A stretch of 64,000 bases of DNA from Bosea sp. NBC_00550 (GCF_026020075.1 NZ_CP102772.1:1736001-1800000); one strand, 5' to 3'; positions 1-9,156 are shown, numbered from the stretch's first letter. The notes: generated from the letters alone by a model not told the origin. A program made the numbers and translations.

Positions 1-600
1 AACGGCCTCGCCGTATTGAAGGGAAACCTCGCCCCCGATGGCTGCGTCATCAAGCCCTCGGCCGCCGAGCCCCGCCTGCTCAAGCATTCCGGCCCGGCGC
101 TCGTCTTCGAGGATTATGACGCGATGATGCGGGCCGTGAACGACGAGAGCCTCGACGTCACCGCCGACCACATCATGGTGCTGAAGAACTGCGGCCCGGT
201 CGGCGGTCCCGGCATGCCGGAATGGGGTATGCTGCCGATCCCGAAGAAGCTGCTGAAGCAGGGCGTGCGCGACATGCTGCGCATTTCCGACGCCCGCATG
301 TCCGGCACCAGCTACGGCGCCTGCATCCTGCATGTCGCGCCGGAAGCCTATATCAAGGGGCCGCTCGCCGCGGTGCGGACGGGTGACATCATCAGCGTCG
401 ACGTCGAGGCCCGCAGCATCTCGGTCGCGCTGACGGATGCTGAGATCGCCGCCCGCCTAGCGAACTGGTCTCCGCCCGATCGCGATTATCCGCGCGGTTG
501 GGGCAAGATGTCGGCCGCCCATATCCGCCAGGCCGACAAGGGCTGCGATTTCGACTATCTGGAAGGCACCGCCAAGGTGCCGGAGCCAGAGATCCATTGA
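1..600 (+). CDS. IlvD/Edd family sugar-acid dehydratase, C-terminal part (L-arabonate dehydratase type)
   Basis: Incomplete at the left edge: the frame is open from base 1 and the first visible residues (NGLAVLKGNLAPDG) are internal, so the TTG at 16 is not a start. About 199 residues of a family usually 570-600 aa long are present. IlvD/Edd enzymes are Fe-S or Mg dependent dehydratases of dihydroxy acids or aldonic acids. The motifs EWGMLPIPKKLL (about residue 75) and DARMSGTSYGACILHVAPEA (about 98-117) are those of pentonate/hexonate dehydratases; branched-chain DHAD has a different DGRFSG-type sequence here. The next gene starts 2 bp after the stop, which suggests an operon for sugar-acid breakdown. 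The exact substrate cannot be read from this fragment. Confidence 0.9.
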   Translation, partial: NGLAVLKGNLAPDGCVIKPSAAEPRLLKHSGPALVFEDYDAMMRAVNDESLDVTADHIMVLKNCGPVGGPGMPEWGMLPIPKKLLKQGVRDMLRISDARMSGTSYGACILHVAPEAYIKGPLAAVRTGDIISVDVEARSISVALTDAEIAARLANWSPPDRDYPRGWGKMSAAHIRQADKGCDFDYLEGTAKVPEPEIH

Positions 601-602
601 CG

Positions 603-1526
603 ATGCAGGATATTCGCGACATCGGGCGCGTCGCCATCATCGGCGCCGGCCTGATCGGCAGCAGCTGGGCCGCACTCGCCATGGCGCACGGGCTGAACGT
701 TTCCGCCTACGACCCCGCTCCCGGGGCTGGCGAGAAGTTTCGTCAGGCGGTCGAGCGCGCCCGGCTCCAGCTCGCCGAACTCGGCCTTGCCAACACCGGC
801 CAGTACAGCTTCACCCACGATCTCGACGAAGCCCTGCACGAAGCCGATTTCGTCCAGGAGAACGGCCCCGAGAACGAGACGATGAAGCGGGAGCTTCTGG
901 TGCGTCTCGACGCCGCGCTTCCAGCGGGCATCATCATCGCCAGCAGCACCTCGGCGCTGCTGCGCAGCACCATCGTCGCCGACTGTCGTGACAAGCGCCG
1001 CGTCATCGTCGCGCATCCGTTCAATCCGCCGCATCTCGTCCCGCTGGTCGAGATCGTCGGCGAGGATGAGGCGGTCGTTGCGCGAGCCGTCGCGTTCTAC
1101 CGCAGCCTTGACCGGCGCCCGGTCGTTCTCCAGCGCGAGATGCCCGGCCACGTCGCCAATCGCCTGGCCTCGGCGCTCTATCGCGAGGCGGTCTATCTGG
1201 TCGAGCAAGGGGTGGCGAGCGTCGCTGAGATCGACGCCGCGCTCTGCAACGGCCCCGGCCTGCGCTGGGCGCTGATGGGGCCGCACATGACTTATCATCT
1301 TGGCGGCGGCGAAGGCGGCATCGCCGGCTACCTCGCCCATCTCGGCCCGAGCCAGGAGCGCCGCTGGCAATCTCTCGGGAACCCCTCGCTCGGCCAGGAG
1401 GTTCAGCGCCGGATCGTCGACGGCGTCGCCGAGGAAACAGCGGGGCGTTCGATCGCGGAGCTGGAGGAGCGCCGCGACGAAGGGCTGCTCGCCCTGCTGC
1501 GCTCCCGCAAGCTCGTCAGCGAGTGA
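603..1526 (+). CDS. 3-hydroxyacyl-CoA dehydrogenase family NAD-dependent dehydrogenase
   Basis: A 307-aa protein starting at ATG 603, 2 bp after the dehydratase stop, so almost certainly co-transcribed with it. The N-terminal Rossmann fold carries GAGLIG at residues 14-19. The family hinge motif AHPFNPPHLVP lies at about 137-147, followed by the all-alpha C-terminal dehydrogenase domain. The length fits single-domain members such as 3-hydroxybutyryl-CoA, L-carnitine and L-gulonate 3-dehydrogenases. Because it is paired with a sugar-acid dehydratase, oxidation of a 3-hydroxy sugar acid (lambda-crystallin/gulonate type) is a reasonable inference; a CoA substrate is not excluded. The family call is firm and the substrate is open. 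Confidence 0.88.
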   Translation: MQDIRDIGRVAIIGAGLIGSSWAALAMAHGLNVSAYDPAPGAGEKFRQAVERARLQLAELGLANTGQYSFTHDLDEALHEADFVQENGPENETMKRELLVRLDAALPAGIIIASSTSALLRSTIVADCRDKRRVIVAHPFNPPHLVPLVEIVGEDEAVVARAVAFYRSLDRRPVVLQREMPGHVANRLASALYREAVYLVEQGVASVAEIDAALCNGPGLRWALMGPHMTYHLGGGEGGIAGYLAHLGPSQERRWQSLGNPSLGQEVQRRIVDGVAEETAGRSIAELEERRDEGLLALLRSRKLVSE

Positions 1527-1529
1527 GCG

Positions 1530-2924
1530 TCACAGCTCGGCGTCGAAGGCGATGGCGTCGAAAGCCGCCCGCACCCGGCCGAGCGCCTGCGCCGTGACAT
1601 AGGCATAAGCGCGCTCCGGCGATTGCACGAGGACGCCGCGATCGGCGCCCTGCACATTGATCTCCTGCGAGACGGAAAAGCCGACGCTCGGCGTCGTCCG
1701 CATCGACACCGGCAATCCGATGCTCTGGCGCGACGCAGCGGCGCCAGCCTGATAGGCATCGATCAGCACCTGCCCGTCGGGGCGCCAATGATAGCGCCGG
1801 CACAGCATCTGCTCGACGGTGAGCGGGCGCGCCACCCAACCCGTGGCGATCCGGCCGCGTTCGAGCTTGATCCGCGCGAAGCTGACGGCGCCGGCGCTCG
1901 GAGATAGCCGGATCTGGAGCGCTCCCGTATCGCCCACGGCCGGCGTCAGCGTCAGCGACCGGCGGCCGGTATCCGCAGCGATGGTGCCGGTCTGGCTGCC
2001 GATCGCGACGGAGAGACTGCCACCGGCCAACTCCTCGACTGACAGCGACAACGGCAGGCCGGCGAAGGACGACAGGCCCCACAACGCCGGCTCGACCGGC
2101 TGGACGATGGCTCCGGAGCTCAAGGTGACGGTGAAGCCGCTGAGCGAGAGATTGGCGCCGCCTGTCGCGGCCTTCCAGCGATCGAAGCCATAAGCGCCCG
2201 CCGCCAGCACCCCACCGGCGAAGCCACGCTGGTTGATCGCCATGTCGCCATTGACCAGCAGGTTCTGCCCGCCGGCCCAGGGCGAGCCCGGCAATGCGAC
2301 GCCGCCGGTCGCGCGGTCGATGGCCAGCGCATCGTGCCAGGCCGACCCATCCGCACTGACCTTGACCCGGAAATCGTCGTCGCCGGCAAGGCCGAACTCG
2401 GCCCGCCCCGACCAGTCGCTCTGAAACAGCAAGCTGGCCGTATTGCCCGCGCCGGCCTTGTTCAGCTTCAGCCGGTGGTCGCTGCCCGCATGGTTGAACA
2501 GGCTCGCGTCAGCGGACACCGCGAGACGATTGGTCGTATCCGCGGTCGCGTTCACGCCCCAGCGCTCGGCGCCGAGACCGCTGAGCGGGCTGGCGCGGCG
2601 CCATTCCGTGCCGGCCCAGAGATTGTGCTCTTCCTCGTCGGCCACCCAGGCCTGCCAGCCGCTGCGCGGCGTCAGGAAGGTCCAGCCGCCATCCTCGAAG
2701 AGCGCGACCTGATCGGCCCGCCCCGCAAAGGCACCGGTACCGCCGGGCGGCACGATATAGGCGGACAGCTCGGTCGGTGAAGCCGGCGGCGCGGCTTGCG
2801 TCCGGCTGTCGACGACGAGATGGATCAGCGCGTCCAGGCGCATCAGCGCGTCGTTATGGGTGACATGCTTCTGCGCCTGGCCGGCGGCGAGCAGCGGCAG
2901 CGAAAGTCTGGGCGTGTCGGTCAT
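1530..2924 (-). CDS. DUF2793 domain-containing protein (phage tail/gene-transfer-agent type)
   Basis: A 464-aa protein. The N-terminal 110 residues contain the DUF2793 signature: PRLSLPLLAAGQAQKHVTHN near residue 5, then a Gly/Trp-rich block around WTFLTPRSGWQAWV. The rest is low in charge and rich in Gly, Ser and Ala, as in beta-rich fibre or receptor-binding proteins. In Alphaproteobacteria DUF2793 proteins are commonly linked to prophage or gene-transfer-agent tail modules. No other tail, capsid or packaging gene lies within this window, so it stands alone. It converges on the dehydrogenase gene with 3 bp between stops. A role in surface binding is inferred from the family only. Confidence 0.8.
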   Translation of the reverse strand: MTDTPRLSLPLLAAGQAQKHVTHNDALMRLDALIHLVVDSRTQAAPPASPTELSAYIVPPGGTGAFAGRADQVALFEDGGWTFLTPRSGWQAWVADEEEHNLWAGTEWRRASPLSGLGAERWGVNATADTTNRLAVSADASLFNHAGSDHRLKLNKAGAGNTASLLFQSDWSGRAEFGLAGDDDFRVKVSADGSAWHDALAIDRATGGVALPGSPWAGGQNLLVNGDMAINQRGFAGGVLAAGAYGFDRWKAATGGANLSLSGFTVTLSSGAIVQPVEPALWGLSSFAGLPLSLSVEELAGGSLSVAIGSQTGTIAADTGRRSLTLTPAVGDTGALQIRLSPSAGAVSFARIKLERGRIATGWVARPLTVEQMLCRRYHWRPDGQVLIDAYQAGAAASRQSIGLPVSMRTTPSVGFSVSQEINVQGADRGVLVQSPERAYAYVTAQALGRVRAAFDAIAFDAEL

Positions 2925-3010
2925 GGGGCCTCGCGGGAGGGGCGCAGCGCTATGCTGCGGCGAGGCCGGATTATCGGGCGATACGGATCACCGGGGATAA
3001 GTCGGCTGCT

Positions 3011-3748
3011 TCAGCCGAAGCGGCGCGGCCGCAGGCCGGCATGGAACCAGTTGATCAGCGAGTAGATGTCGTAGACCGGCAGCCCCGTCGCCGCCTGCAC
3101 ATCAGCGGCATAGGGCGGCATGTTCGTGCATTCGAGCACGATCGCGCCCACCTCGGGATGCCCCGCCACGAGATCGAGCGCCGCCTGCACCACATCCTGC
3201 CGGGCGAGCTCGATATCCATGTCGTCCTTCTCGGCCTTGATCAGCACGCGGAAGAACTCGCGCCCGTTCTCGGTCCCCGCAATCGGCGTGTCGAGCGGCA
3301 CCGCGGCCGCCTCGAGATGCGCCGGCGTCAGGCTCGCAGCCGAGACGGTGACGACCCCGACGCGCTTGCCCGGCGGCAGCGTCGCCTGCACCCAGGGCAC
3401 CTGCATCAGCGACGAGGTCGCGACCGGTACGCCGACCGCTGCGGCAAGCTCGCGCTGGAACAGCGAGAGGAAGCCGCAATTGGTGGTGATCGCCTCGGCG
3501 CCGAGCCGGACCAGATCGCGCGCGGCCTCGACGAAATCGGGCAATAGCCCAGCCGCTCCCTTCAGCACGACCTTCTCGGGACTGGCCCCGCCGACGACGC
3601 GATAAAGCACCGGGAAGGGCCAGGTGGTGCCATTGCCCATATCGCCGGGAATGCGCGGAAACCGCGCCTCCAGCATCAGTATGCCCAGCGGCACGCCGTA
3701 GATCGCCTTGCCGCCCCGCGCGATCCGCGCCGCCGAATCACCCACCAT
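3011..3748 (-). CDS. Aspartate/glutamate racemase family protein
   Basis: A 245-aa protein of the Asp/Glu/hydantoin racemase superfamily, which uses two cysteines as acid/base catalysts on either face of the substrate. Cysteines are seen in both expected places: TTNCGF in the first half and LECTNMPPY near residue 205. The first domain starts with YGVPLGILML and the GNGTTWPFPV segment. No signal peptide is seen, so the protein is cytoplasmic. It lies 86 bp upstream of the DUF2793 gene on the same strand. Members include Asp, Glu and hydantoin racemases and arylmalonate decarboxylases; the substrate cannot be decided here. Confidence 0.8.
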   Translation of the reverse strand: MVGDSAARIARGGKAIYGVPLGILMLEARFPRIPGDMGNGTTWPFPVLYRVVGGASPEKVVLKGAAGLLPDFVEAARDLVRLGAEAITTNCGFLSLFQRELAAAVGVPVATSSLMQVPWVQATLPPGKRVGVVTVSAASLTPAHLEAAAVPLDTPIAGTENGREFFRVLIKAEKDDMDIELARQDVVQAALDLVAGHPEVGAIVLECTNMPPYAADVQAATGLPVYDIYSLINWFHAGLRPRRFG

Positions 3749-3957
3749 GAAACCTCCCCCGCTCCGGCCGGCATGTTATCCTCGCGCCGGCGCGCCAGCC
3801 ATCAACTCCCGGGCGAAGGCGCCGCCGATCTCGCCTGTGCCATTGCTTCGCCGTTTTCACCCCGCCATAAGGGCGCAGCCGGGCCTCGGCGCGGCACGAT
3901 TCTTCGAGTGCTGGCCCACATCTTGCTGAACGTCGCGCCAGCCTTCGGAGCTCCGGT

Positions 3958-4332
3958 TTGAACGCCTCCCTCGACAAGCTACGCCGTTGCGCCATCATCA
4001 CGGGCTGGATCGCTCTGCTCGTGATCATCGGCTCGACGCTCTCGCCGATCGACGCCCGGCCCCATCTCTCGGAGCTGGGACCGGACGCCGAACGCTTCCT
4101 TGCCTATCTTGCCGCCGGTGCCTTGCTGACCTTCGCCTATCCGCGCCAGCGCTGGCTCGTGCTGCCCGGCCTGGTCGCTCTGGCGGCGGGTCTGGAGTGG
4201 CTGCAGACCCTGGAAATGTCCCGTCACGGTATGCCCCATGACGCGCTGGTGAAGATCGCGGGCGCTCTTGTCGGCTCGGCAATGGCAAGTTCTTTTGAAT
4301 ATATGGTTCGGCGCTTCCGCAGCGTCGCCTAA
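3958..4332 (+). CDS. VanZ-like small membrane protein
   Basis: A 124-aa hydrophobic protein. I place the start at TTG 3958, giving a short basic N-terminus before the first membrane segment (about residues 12-29), followed by segments near 48-62, 68-82 and 100-115. The pattern of acidic residues between helices (SPID, GLEWLQ) resembles the VanZ family, small membrane proteins named after a teicoplanin-resistance accessory gene but mostly of unknown role. There is no ATG alternative near the start and no strong ribosome binding site, so the start is tentative. The following gene, 145 bp downstream, is a polyprenyl-phosphate sugar transferase, a common type of neighbour. Confidence 0.65.
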   Translation: MNASLDKLRRCAIITGWIALLVIIGSTLSPIDARPHLSELGPDAERFLAYLAAGALLTFAYPRQRWLVLPGLVALAAGLEWLQTLEMSRHGMPHDALVKIAGALVGSAMASSFEYMVRRFRSVA

Positions 4333-4477
4333 GCTTTGACCGCCCCGATGCCCCGATCCGGTTCAAACGCCGGCGGCATACGCTTTGCCACTTAGCCTTC
4401 AATACGGATCCGGCGCGATGCCATGTTCCAAAGCGGGACATGCATCGGCCGCGCGGATCGGATCAGAAGGTTGGGAT

Positions 4478-5920
4478 ATGAGCGTCAACAATCTGGACGG
4501 TGCGCTGCTGGCGACGCCCCAAAACCACCCCCGACTCTGGCGGTATTGGCTCGGCCCCTCCACCGCGGCGAGCGACGCGCTCATCGTCGGCACTCTCGTC
4601 TATGCGGCGTCGGTCGTCTATCATCTCGCAGTCCAGAACGAATTCGGAATCGATGGCGCGACGCCGGAACTGGCGGCCATGCTGACGACGATCTTCGTCT
4701 TCATCAATCTGATGCAGGGGCGCTACCAGCTCGGCAACTACCTCTCGCCGCGTGGGCAGATCGCATCGGCCTTCGTCGTCTGGAACATCACGATGGTCGC
4801 GTTCCTGGCGCTGATCTTCCTCGCCAAGATCGCCGATCACTATTCGCGCACCGTGATCCTCGCGACCTATCTCGCCGGCATTCCCGTCATCGCGCTGTCG
4901 CGCTCGCTTCTTGTCCAATGGGTCGCTGCGGGCAGCAAGGCCGGCCGGATCACGGCCGAGCGCGTCTTCCTGATCGGGCGTGAAGAGAACGTCATGTCCT
5001 TCGTCGCCCGGCACAAGCCCTGGCATGTCGGCTTCGCGATCGTCGATGTCGCGTTCCTGAGATCGAGCCAGGATGGCAATCCGGCGGACATGGCGGCCGA
5101 TCTGGCCGCCGCCGCGGCGAATTGCCGGGCCAGGCAGCCCGATGCCGTCTTCATCGTCCTGCCCTGGTCCGAGCAGAAGACGATCGAGGCCTGCGTCGGC
5201 GCCTTCACCAATCTCCCGGTCGCCATCCATCTTGCGCCCGAGCCGATCATGGAGCGTTTTGAAACGCCGCATATCGTTCGCACCGGCTCGTTTTCGAGCC
5301 TGCGCCTGACACGCCGGCCGCTATCGGGGGCAGAAATCACCGCCAAGCGCGCCTTCGACGTCGTCGCGGCCTCCCTGGGCCTCGTCCTGACCCTGCCGCT
5401 CCTCATCATGATCGCAGCCCTGATCCGGCTCGACTCGCCCGGCCCCGTCCTCTTCCGCCAGCGGCGCTATGGCTTCAACCAGCAGGCATTCCGCATCTTC
5501 AAGTTCCGGACGATGACCACCACCGACGACGGCCAGGTCGTGGTCCAGGCCAAGCGCAACGATGTCCGCATCACCCGGGTCGGCCATGTGCTGCGGCGCT
5601 ACAATCTCGACGAGCTGCCGCAACTCCTGAACGTCATTGCCGGCAACATGTCTTTGGTCGGTCCGCGCCCGCACGCGCTTGCCCATGACGTCGAGTTCCA
5701 GCGCCGGATCGCCAATTACGCACGCCGCCACAACGTAAAGCCGGGCATCACCGGCTGGGCCCAGGTGAACGGCTTCAGGGGCGAAACCGATACGGACGAG
5801 AAGATGGCCAAGCGCGTGGCCTACGATCATTGGTACATTGACAACTGGTCGTTCTGGCTCGACGTCGCGATCCTCTTCCGGACCGTCTTCAGCCGGAAAG
5901 CCTTCGCCAACGCGCGCTGA
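4478..5920 (+). CDS. Undecaprenyl-phosphate glucose/galactose phosphotransferase (WcaJ/ExoY-type polyprenyl glycosylphosphotransferase)
   Basis: A 480-aa inner-membrane enzyme that transfers a sugar-1-phosphate to undecaprenyl phosphate as the first step of exopolysaccharide or capsule synthesis. ATG 4478 follows an AGAAGG ribosome binding site. The N-terminal half has four to five membrane segments (about residues 25-170) and a nucleotide-binding-like domain. The C-terminal catalytic domain starts at KRAFDVV (residue 290) and has FKFRTM, the DE pair of DELPQ (378-379), GPRP (395-398) and the ITGWAQVNGFRG segment, all diagnostic of the bacterial sugar transferase family. No glycosyltransferase or Wzx/Wzy gene lies nearby, so it is an isolated initiating enzyme. 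Confidence 0.93.
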   Translation: MSVNNLDGALLATPQNHPRLWRYWLGPSTAASDALIVGTLVYAASVVYHLAVQNEFGIDGATPELAAMLTTIFVFINLMQGRYQLGNYLSPRGQIASAFVVWNITMVAFLALIFLAKIADHYSRTVILATYLAGIPVIALSRSLLVQWVAAGSKAGRITAERVFLIGREENVMSFVARHKPWHVGFAIVDVAFLRSSQDGNPADMAADLAAAAANCRARQPDAVFIVLPWSEQKTIEACVGAFTNLPVAIHLAPEPIMERFETPHIVRTGSFSSLRLTRRPLSGAEITAKRAFDVVAASLGLVLTLPLLIMIAALIRLDSPGPVLFRQRRYGFNQQAFRIFKFRTMTTTDDGQVVVQAKRNDVRITRVGHVLRRYNLDELPQLLNVIAGNMSLVGPRPHALAHDVEFQRRIANYARRHNVKPGITGWAQVNGFRGETDTDEKMAKRVAYDHWYIDNWSFWLDVAILFRTVFSRKAFANAR

Positions 5921-5963
5921 GGCCTTCCGAGCGTCCCGCCCGCTCCTCGAAGAGTCGCTTCTC

Positions 5964-6185
5964 TCAGGCGAAGAGACGCCAGATCGTGCGCCCGAGCCAT
6001 GCGACCCAGCCGAGCGTGAGCGCCAGCACCGCGACGATGGTGCCGACGATCAGAGACCGCCCGACGATGAGGCTCGCGATGCTTTCATGAATCTCGGCGC
6101 CGTTGTCGTTCGCCGCCTGCGGCGCCCGATCCGGGCCGGAGACCCGAAATGGGACCGGAATTGGCTGCACGCGCTCTGGTCGCAT
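5964..6185 (-). CDS. Small single-span membrane protein, unknown function
   Basis: A 73-aa protein from ATG 6185. The N-terminus is Pro- and Arg-rich, with a QAANDNGAE stretch in the middle and one strong membrane helix at about residues 44-64, followed by a basic C-terminus (RTIWR). I do not recognise a named family. An upstream in-frame ATG at 6254 would add 23 residues, but that extension would read through the CtrA-type box at 6203-6218, so the shorter form is preferred. The gene converges with the sugar transferase gene across 43 bp. Confidence 0.6.
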   Translation of the reverse strand: MRPERVQPIPVPFRVSGPDRAPQAANDNGAEIHESIASLIVGRSLIVGTIVAVLALTLGWVAWLGRTIWRLFA

Positions 6186-6202
6186 GACACTGGCTCGTAG
6201 CG

Positions 6203-6218
6203 TTAAAATTGCGTTAAC
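6203..6218 (-). promoter_or_regulatory. Candidate CtrA-binding box TTAA-N7-TTAAC
   Basis: The sequence TTAA, seven bases (AATTGCG), then TTAAC exactly matches the consensus recognised by the alphaproteobacterial cell-cycle regulator CtrA. It lies 18 bp upstream of the start codon of the small membrane protein at 5964-6185, in an AT-rich patch unlike the surrounding DNA. The site is seen directly; regulation by CtrA is inference. No gene starts to the right on the plus strand, so the minus-strand gene is the only evident target. Confidence 0.5.
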
Positions 6219-6362
6219 TCGATATGGTCGAAGATGACTGAAATCGATCCGCAAAAAAAGCTCAAGGTAAATTTCCGGTCAAGTTTATCGCAACGCGGTT
6301 AACGCTGCGGCATGCCGCGCCGGCACGCAAGCGCCGCGCCCAAGACCGCCACGGGCAAAAGC

Positions 6363-7913
6363 TTACTCCATGACGATTGCATGATCGTCGGCCGGCGCCG
6401 CCTGCTGGCGCGGCGTGCGCAGCAGCGCCAGGAATGGCAGCGCGGCAAGGCACAGGATCATCAGCAGCTTGAAGTCGTCGATATAGGAGATGATCGTCGC
6501 CTGGCGTGTGACCACCTCGTCGAGCGCGGCGCGGCCGGCGAGCTTGAGCGGGTCCCAGGCCTCCCTGATTGCCGGCATGTCGAAGATGCGGTTGAACGGG
6601 GTGACGTAGTTCGCGATTTCCGCGTGGTTCACCTGCACGTTGCGGGTGAGCAGATAGGCCACGAGCGAGATGCCGACGCTGGAGCCGATATTGCGCGACA
6701 GGTTGTAGAGGCCGGTGCCGTCGCCACGATATTCCGCCGGCAGCGTTGCGAAGGTGATCGTCGTGAGCGGCACGAACAAAAGCCCGAGCCCCGCCCCCTG
6801 CAGGAAGCCGGTCAGCATGATCGTCTGCTGCGAAACGTCCGGCGTCCAGCCGGACATGTCGTACATCGCCCAGGCGCTGACCAGCAGGCCGGAGCCGAGC
6901 AGGATGCGCGTATCGACCTTGCCGATCAGCTTCCCCACCAGGAACATGCAGGCCATGGTGCCCAGCCCGCGCGGCCCCATGACGATGCCGGCGGTCACCA
7001 CCGGATAACCCATCAGCGTCTGCAGATAGGGCGTCATCAGCGCCAGCGACGCCAGATAGCAGATGCCGACGATGAAGATGAAGATCAGCCCGACGCAGAA
7101 ATTGCGGTCGAGGAAGAGCCGCGGCTTGATGAAGGAATTTTCTGCCGTGAAGGTGTGCACCACCAGGATGTAGAGCGCCGCGACGCAGACCGTCGCCTCG
7201 ACGATGATCTCGAACGAGTCGAACCAGTCGAGCTGGGCGCCGCGATCGAGGAAGAGCTGCAGCGAACCGATCGCGATGCTGAGCGCGCCGAAGCCGATCC
7301 AGTCCAGCTTCGCCGCCGCGCTCGACTTGGTTTCCGAGACGAAGATCGAGACGCCCGCCAGCGCCAGGATGCCGAGCGGCAGGTTGATGTAGAAGACCCA
7401 GCGCCAGGAGATGTTCTCGGTCAGCCAGCCGCCGATCACCGGCCCCAGCACCGGCCCGACCATCACCGAGACGCCGAACAGCGCCATCGCCGAGCCGCGC
7501 TCCTCGGGCGTGTAGATGTCGAGCAGGATGCTCTGCGACAGCGGCACCAGCGCCGCGCCGAAGAAGCCCTGCATCAAACGGAAACCGACGATCTGCGGCA
7601 GCGACTGCGCGGCGCCGCACAGGATCGAGGCGACGACGAAGCCGATGATCGCCACGGACAGCACGCGCTTGCGCCCGAAGCGGGAGGCCAGGAAACCCGA
7701 AGGCGGCGTCATGATCGCCGCGGCGACGATGTAGGAGGTCAGGACCCAGTTGATCTGGTCCGCGCTGGCCGAGACGCTGCCCTGGATATAGGGCAACGCG
7801 ACATTGGCGATCGTCGTGTCCAGCGCCTGCATGATCACCGCGAGGATGACGCAGGCGGTGATGGCGCCGCGGTTGGCGACCGGGGTCACCGCCGCGGCGA
7901 CGGCGCTAGCCAT
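6363..7913 (-). CDS. emrB: EmrB/QacA (DHA2) family drug:H+ antiporter
   Basis: A 516-aa inner-membrane protein with about 14 hydrophobic segments. The first helix ends in LDTTIANVALPYI (residues 31-43), the DHA2 family signature; an RFGRKR loop motif follows helix 2 and a GPVLGPVIGGWL antiporter motif C lies near residue 150. Such proteins pump lipophilic drugs out in exchange for protons, working with a periplasmic adaptor and an outer-membrane channel. Its start overlaps the end of the adaptor gene by 8 bp (ATG at 7913), so it is the third gene of a marR-emrA-emrB operon. No TolC-type gene is present here. The substrate is unknown. Confidence 0.93.
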   Translation of the reverse strand: MASAVAAAVTPVANRGAITACVILAVIMQALDTTIANVALPYIQGSVSASADQINWVLTSYIVAAAIMTPPSGFLASRFGRKRVLSVAIIGFVVASILCGAAQSLPQIVGFRLMQGFFGAALVPLSQSILLDIYTPEERGSAMALFGVSVMVGPVLGPVIGGWLTENISWRWVFYINLPLGILALAGVSIFVSETKSSAAAKLDWIGFGALSIAIGSLQLFLDRGAQLDWFDSFEIIVEATVCVAALYILVVHTFTAENSFIKPRLFLDRNFCVGLIFIFIVGICYLASLALMTPYLQTLMGYPVVTAGIVMGPRGLGTMACMFLVGKLIGKVDTRILLGSGLLVSAWAMYDMSGWTPDVSQQTIMLTGFLQGAGLGLLFVPLTTITFATLPAEYRGDGTGLYNLSRNIGSSVGISLVAYLLTRNVQVNHAEIANYVTPFNRIFDMPAIREAWDPLKLAGRAALDEVVTRQATIISYIDDFKLLMILCLAALPFLALLRTPRQQAAPADDHAIVME

Positions 7914-9156
7914 GGTTGTTCTCGGTCTTCTTGCTCATGCCGAAAGCCGAGCCGATGAAATCCGGCAGGCCGCGCGCATGGCCGGTATCGATGTCGAGCG
8001 TCACGCTCATGCCTGCGCGCAGTTGCGGCCGCTCTGGCGGCGTCTCGATCTTCACGCGCATGGCGATGCGCTGGACGACCTTGACCCAGTTGCCGCTGGT
8101 GTTCTGCGCCGGCAACAGGGAGAAGCTCGCGGCCGAAGCCGGGCTGATGCTGTCGACCGTGCCGCTCCAGCTCGCGCCCGGATAGCTGTCGACATAGATC
8201 TCGGCCTTCTGGCCCGGGCGGACCCAGGTCAGCTCGGTCTCCTTGGGATTCGCCTGGATCCAGACATGGTCGGTGGAAACCAGACTGAAGGCGTTGGTCG
8301 CCTCCGCCAGATATTGCCCCTTCTGCAGCGAGGGCACGTTGGTGACGATGCCGTCCATCGGCGCGCGCACCACCGTGTGGTCGAGCTGGCGGGCGGCTTC
8401 CGCGCGGGCGGCGACGGAATCTCGGTAGCGCGGGTGTTCCTCTACCTGCGCATCGGGCTTGCCGTTCAAATTGGCGGCGATGCCGGCGAGCTGGTTTTGC
8501 AACTGCACCAGCTTCTGCTGCGCGCCGTCGAGGTCGTGCTTGGCCTGGTCGTAGGTCGCCTGCGACGCGACGGACTTCGTGGCGAGGTCCTGCTGGCGCT
8601 TGAACGCGGTCTGGTAGAAGGCGATGTCGCTCTCGGCCTGGGCAATCTGGCTCTGCATGCCCTTGTAGCTCGTCTTCAACGCTTCGAGGTCGTTGCGGAC
8701 CACGCCGATCTGCGCATCCGCCCGTTCGAGTGCGAAGCGGAACGGCTTGTCGTCAAGCCGGAAGAGCGTGTCGCCGGCCTTCACCGGCTGATTGTCACGG
8801 ACATCGACCTCGCTGACGATCCCGGCGACATCGGTGGAGAGGCCGACGATATCGGCCTGCACATAGGCGTTGTCGGTCGACATCACCTGGCCGCCGCTCA
8901 CATAGTAATATCCGCCCGCGATCAGTGCGATCGGCAGCAGCGCGAACAGGACCTGGCGCTTGCGATTGCGCGCGGGACGCGCTGCCGTAGGCGCGGACGC
9001 GATGACCGGCGCGGCCTCGGACGCCTTCGCGACGGGCGCGGATTGCTGCGCCCCCTTCGCGTCCGCCGCGCGGCGGATCTCGGTCACATTGTCGCGTGGC
9101 TCAGGCTCGGGCACGGTTTCCATGCCTGCTTCGGTCTTCCTGACGGCGTCATCCAT
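7906..9156 (-). CDS. emrA: EmrA/HlyD family membrane-fusion (periplasmic adaptor) protein
   Basis: A 416-aa adaptor for the adjoining EmrB pump. A charged cytoplasmic tail (1-65) precedes one membrane anchor at about 68-86. A biotinyl-lipoyl half-motif starting near AYVQADIVGLS follows, then a long alpha-helical hairpin rich in Gln and Ala (about 135-235), the second lipoyl half (TVVRAPMDGIVTN) and a beta-barrel domain ending near residue 390. The start overlaps the end of marR by 8 bp and the end overlaps emrB by 8 bp, so translational coupling is likely. The architecture is complete. Confidence 0.93.
   Translation of the reverse strand: MDDAVRKTEAGMETVPEPEPRDNVTEIRRAADAKGAQQSAPVAKASEAAPVIASAPTAARPARNRKRQVLFALLPIALIAGGYYYVSGGQVMSTDNAYVQADIVGLSTDVAGIVSEVDVRDNQPVKAGDTLFRLDDKPFRFALERADAQIGVVRNDLEALKTSYKGMQSQIAQAESDIAFYQTAFKRQQDLATKSVASQATYDQAKHDLDGAQQKLVQLQNQLAGIAANLNGKPDAQVEEHPRYRDSVAARAEAARQLDHTVVRAPMDGIVTNVPSLQKGQYLAEATNAFSLVSTDHVWIQANPKETELTWVRPGQKAEIYVDSYPGASWSGTVDSISPASAASFSLLPAQNTSGNWVKVVQRIAMRVKIETPPERPQLRAGMSVTLDIDTGHARGLPDFIGSAFGMSKKTENNHG

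Noticed and set aside
6312..7958. Long plus-strand open frame of 548 codons
   Set aside because: It is the antisense shadow of emrB; its composition is Arg/Asp/His/Gln-heavy without motifs, as is usual for GC-rich antisense frames.
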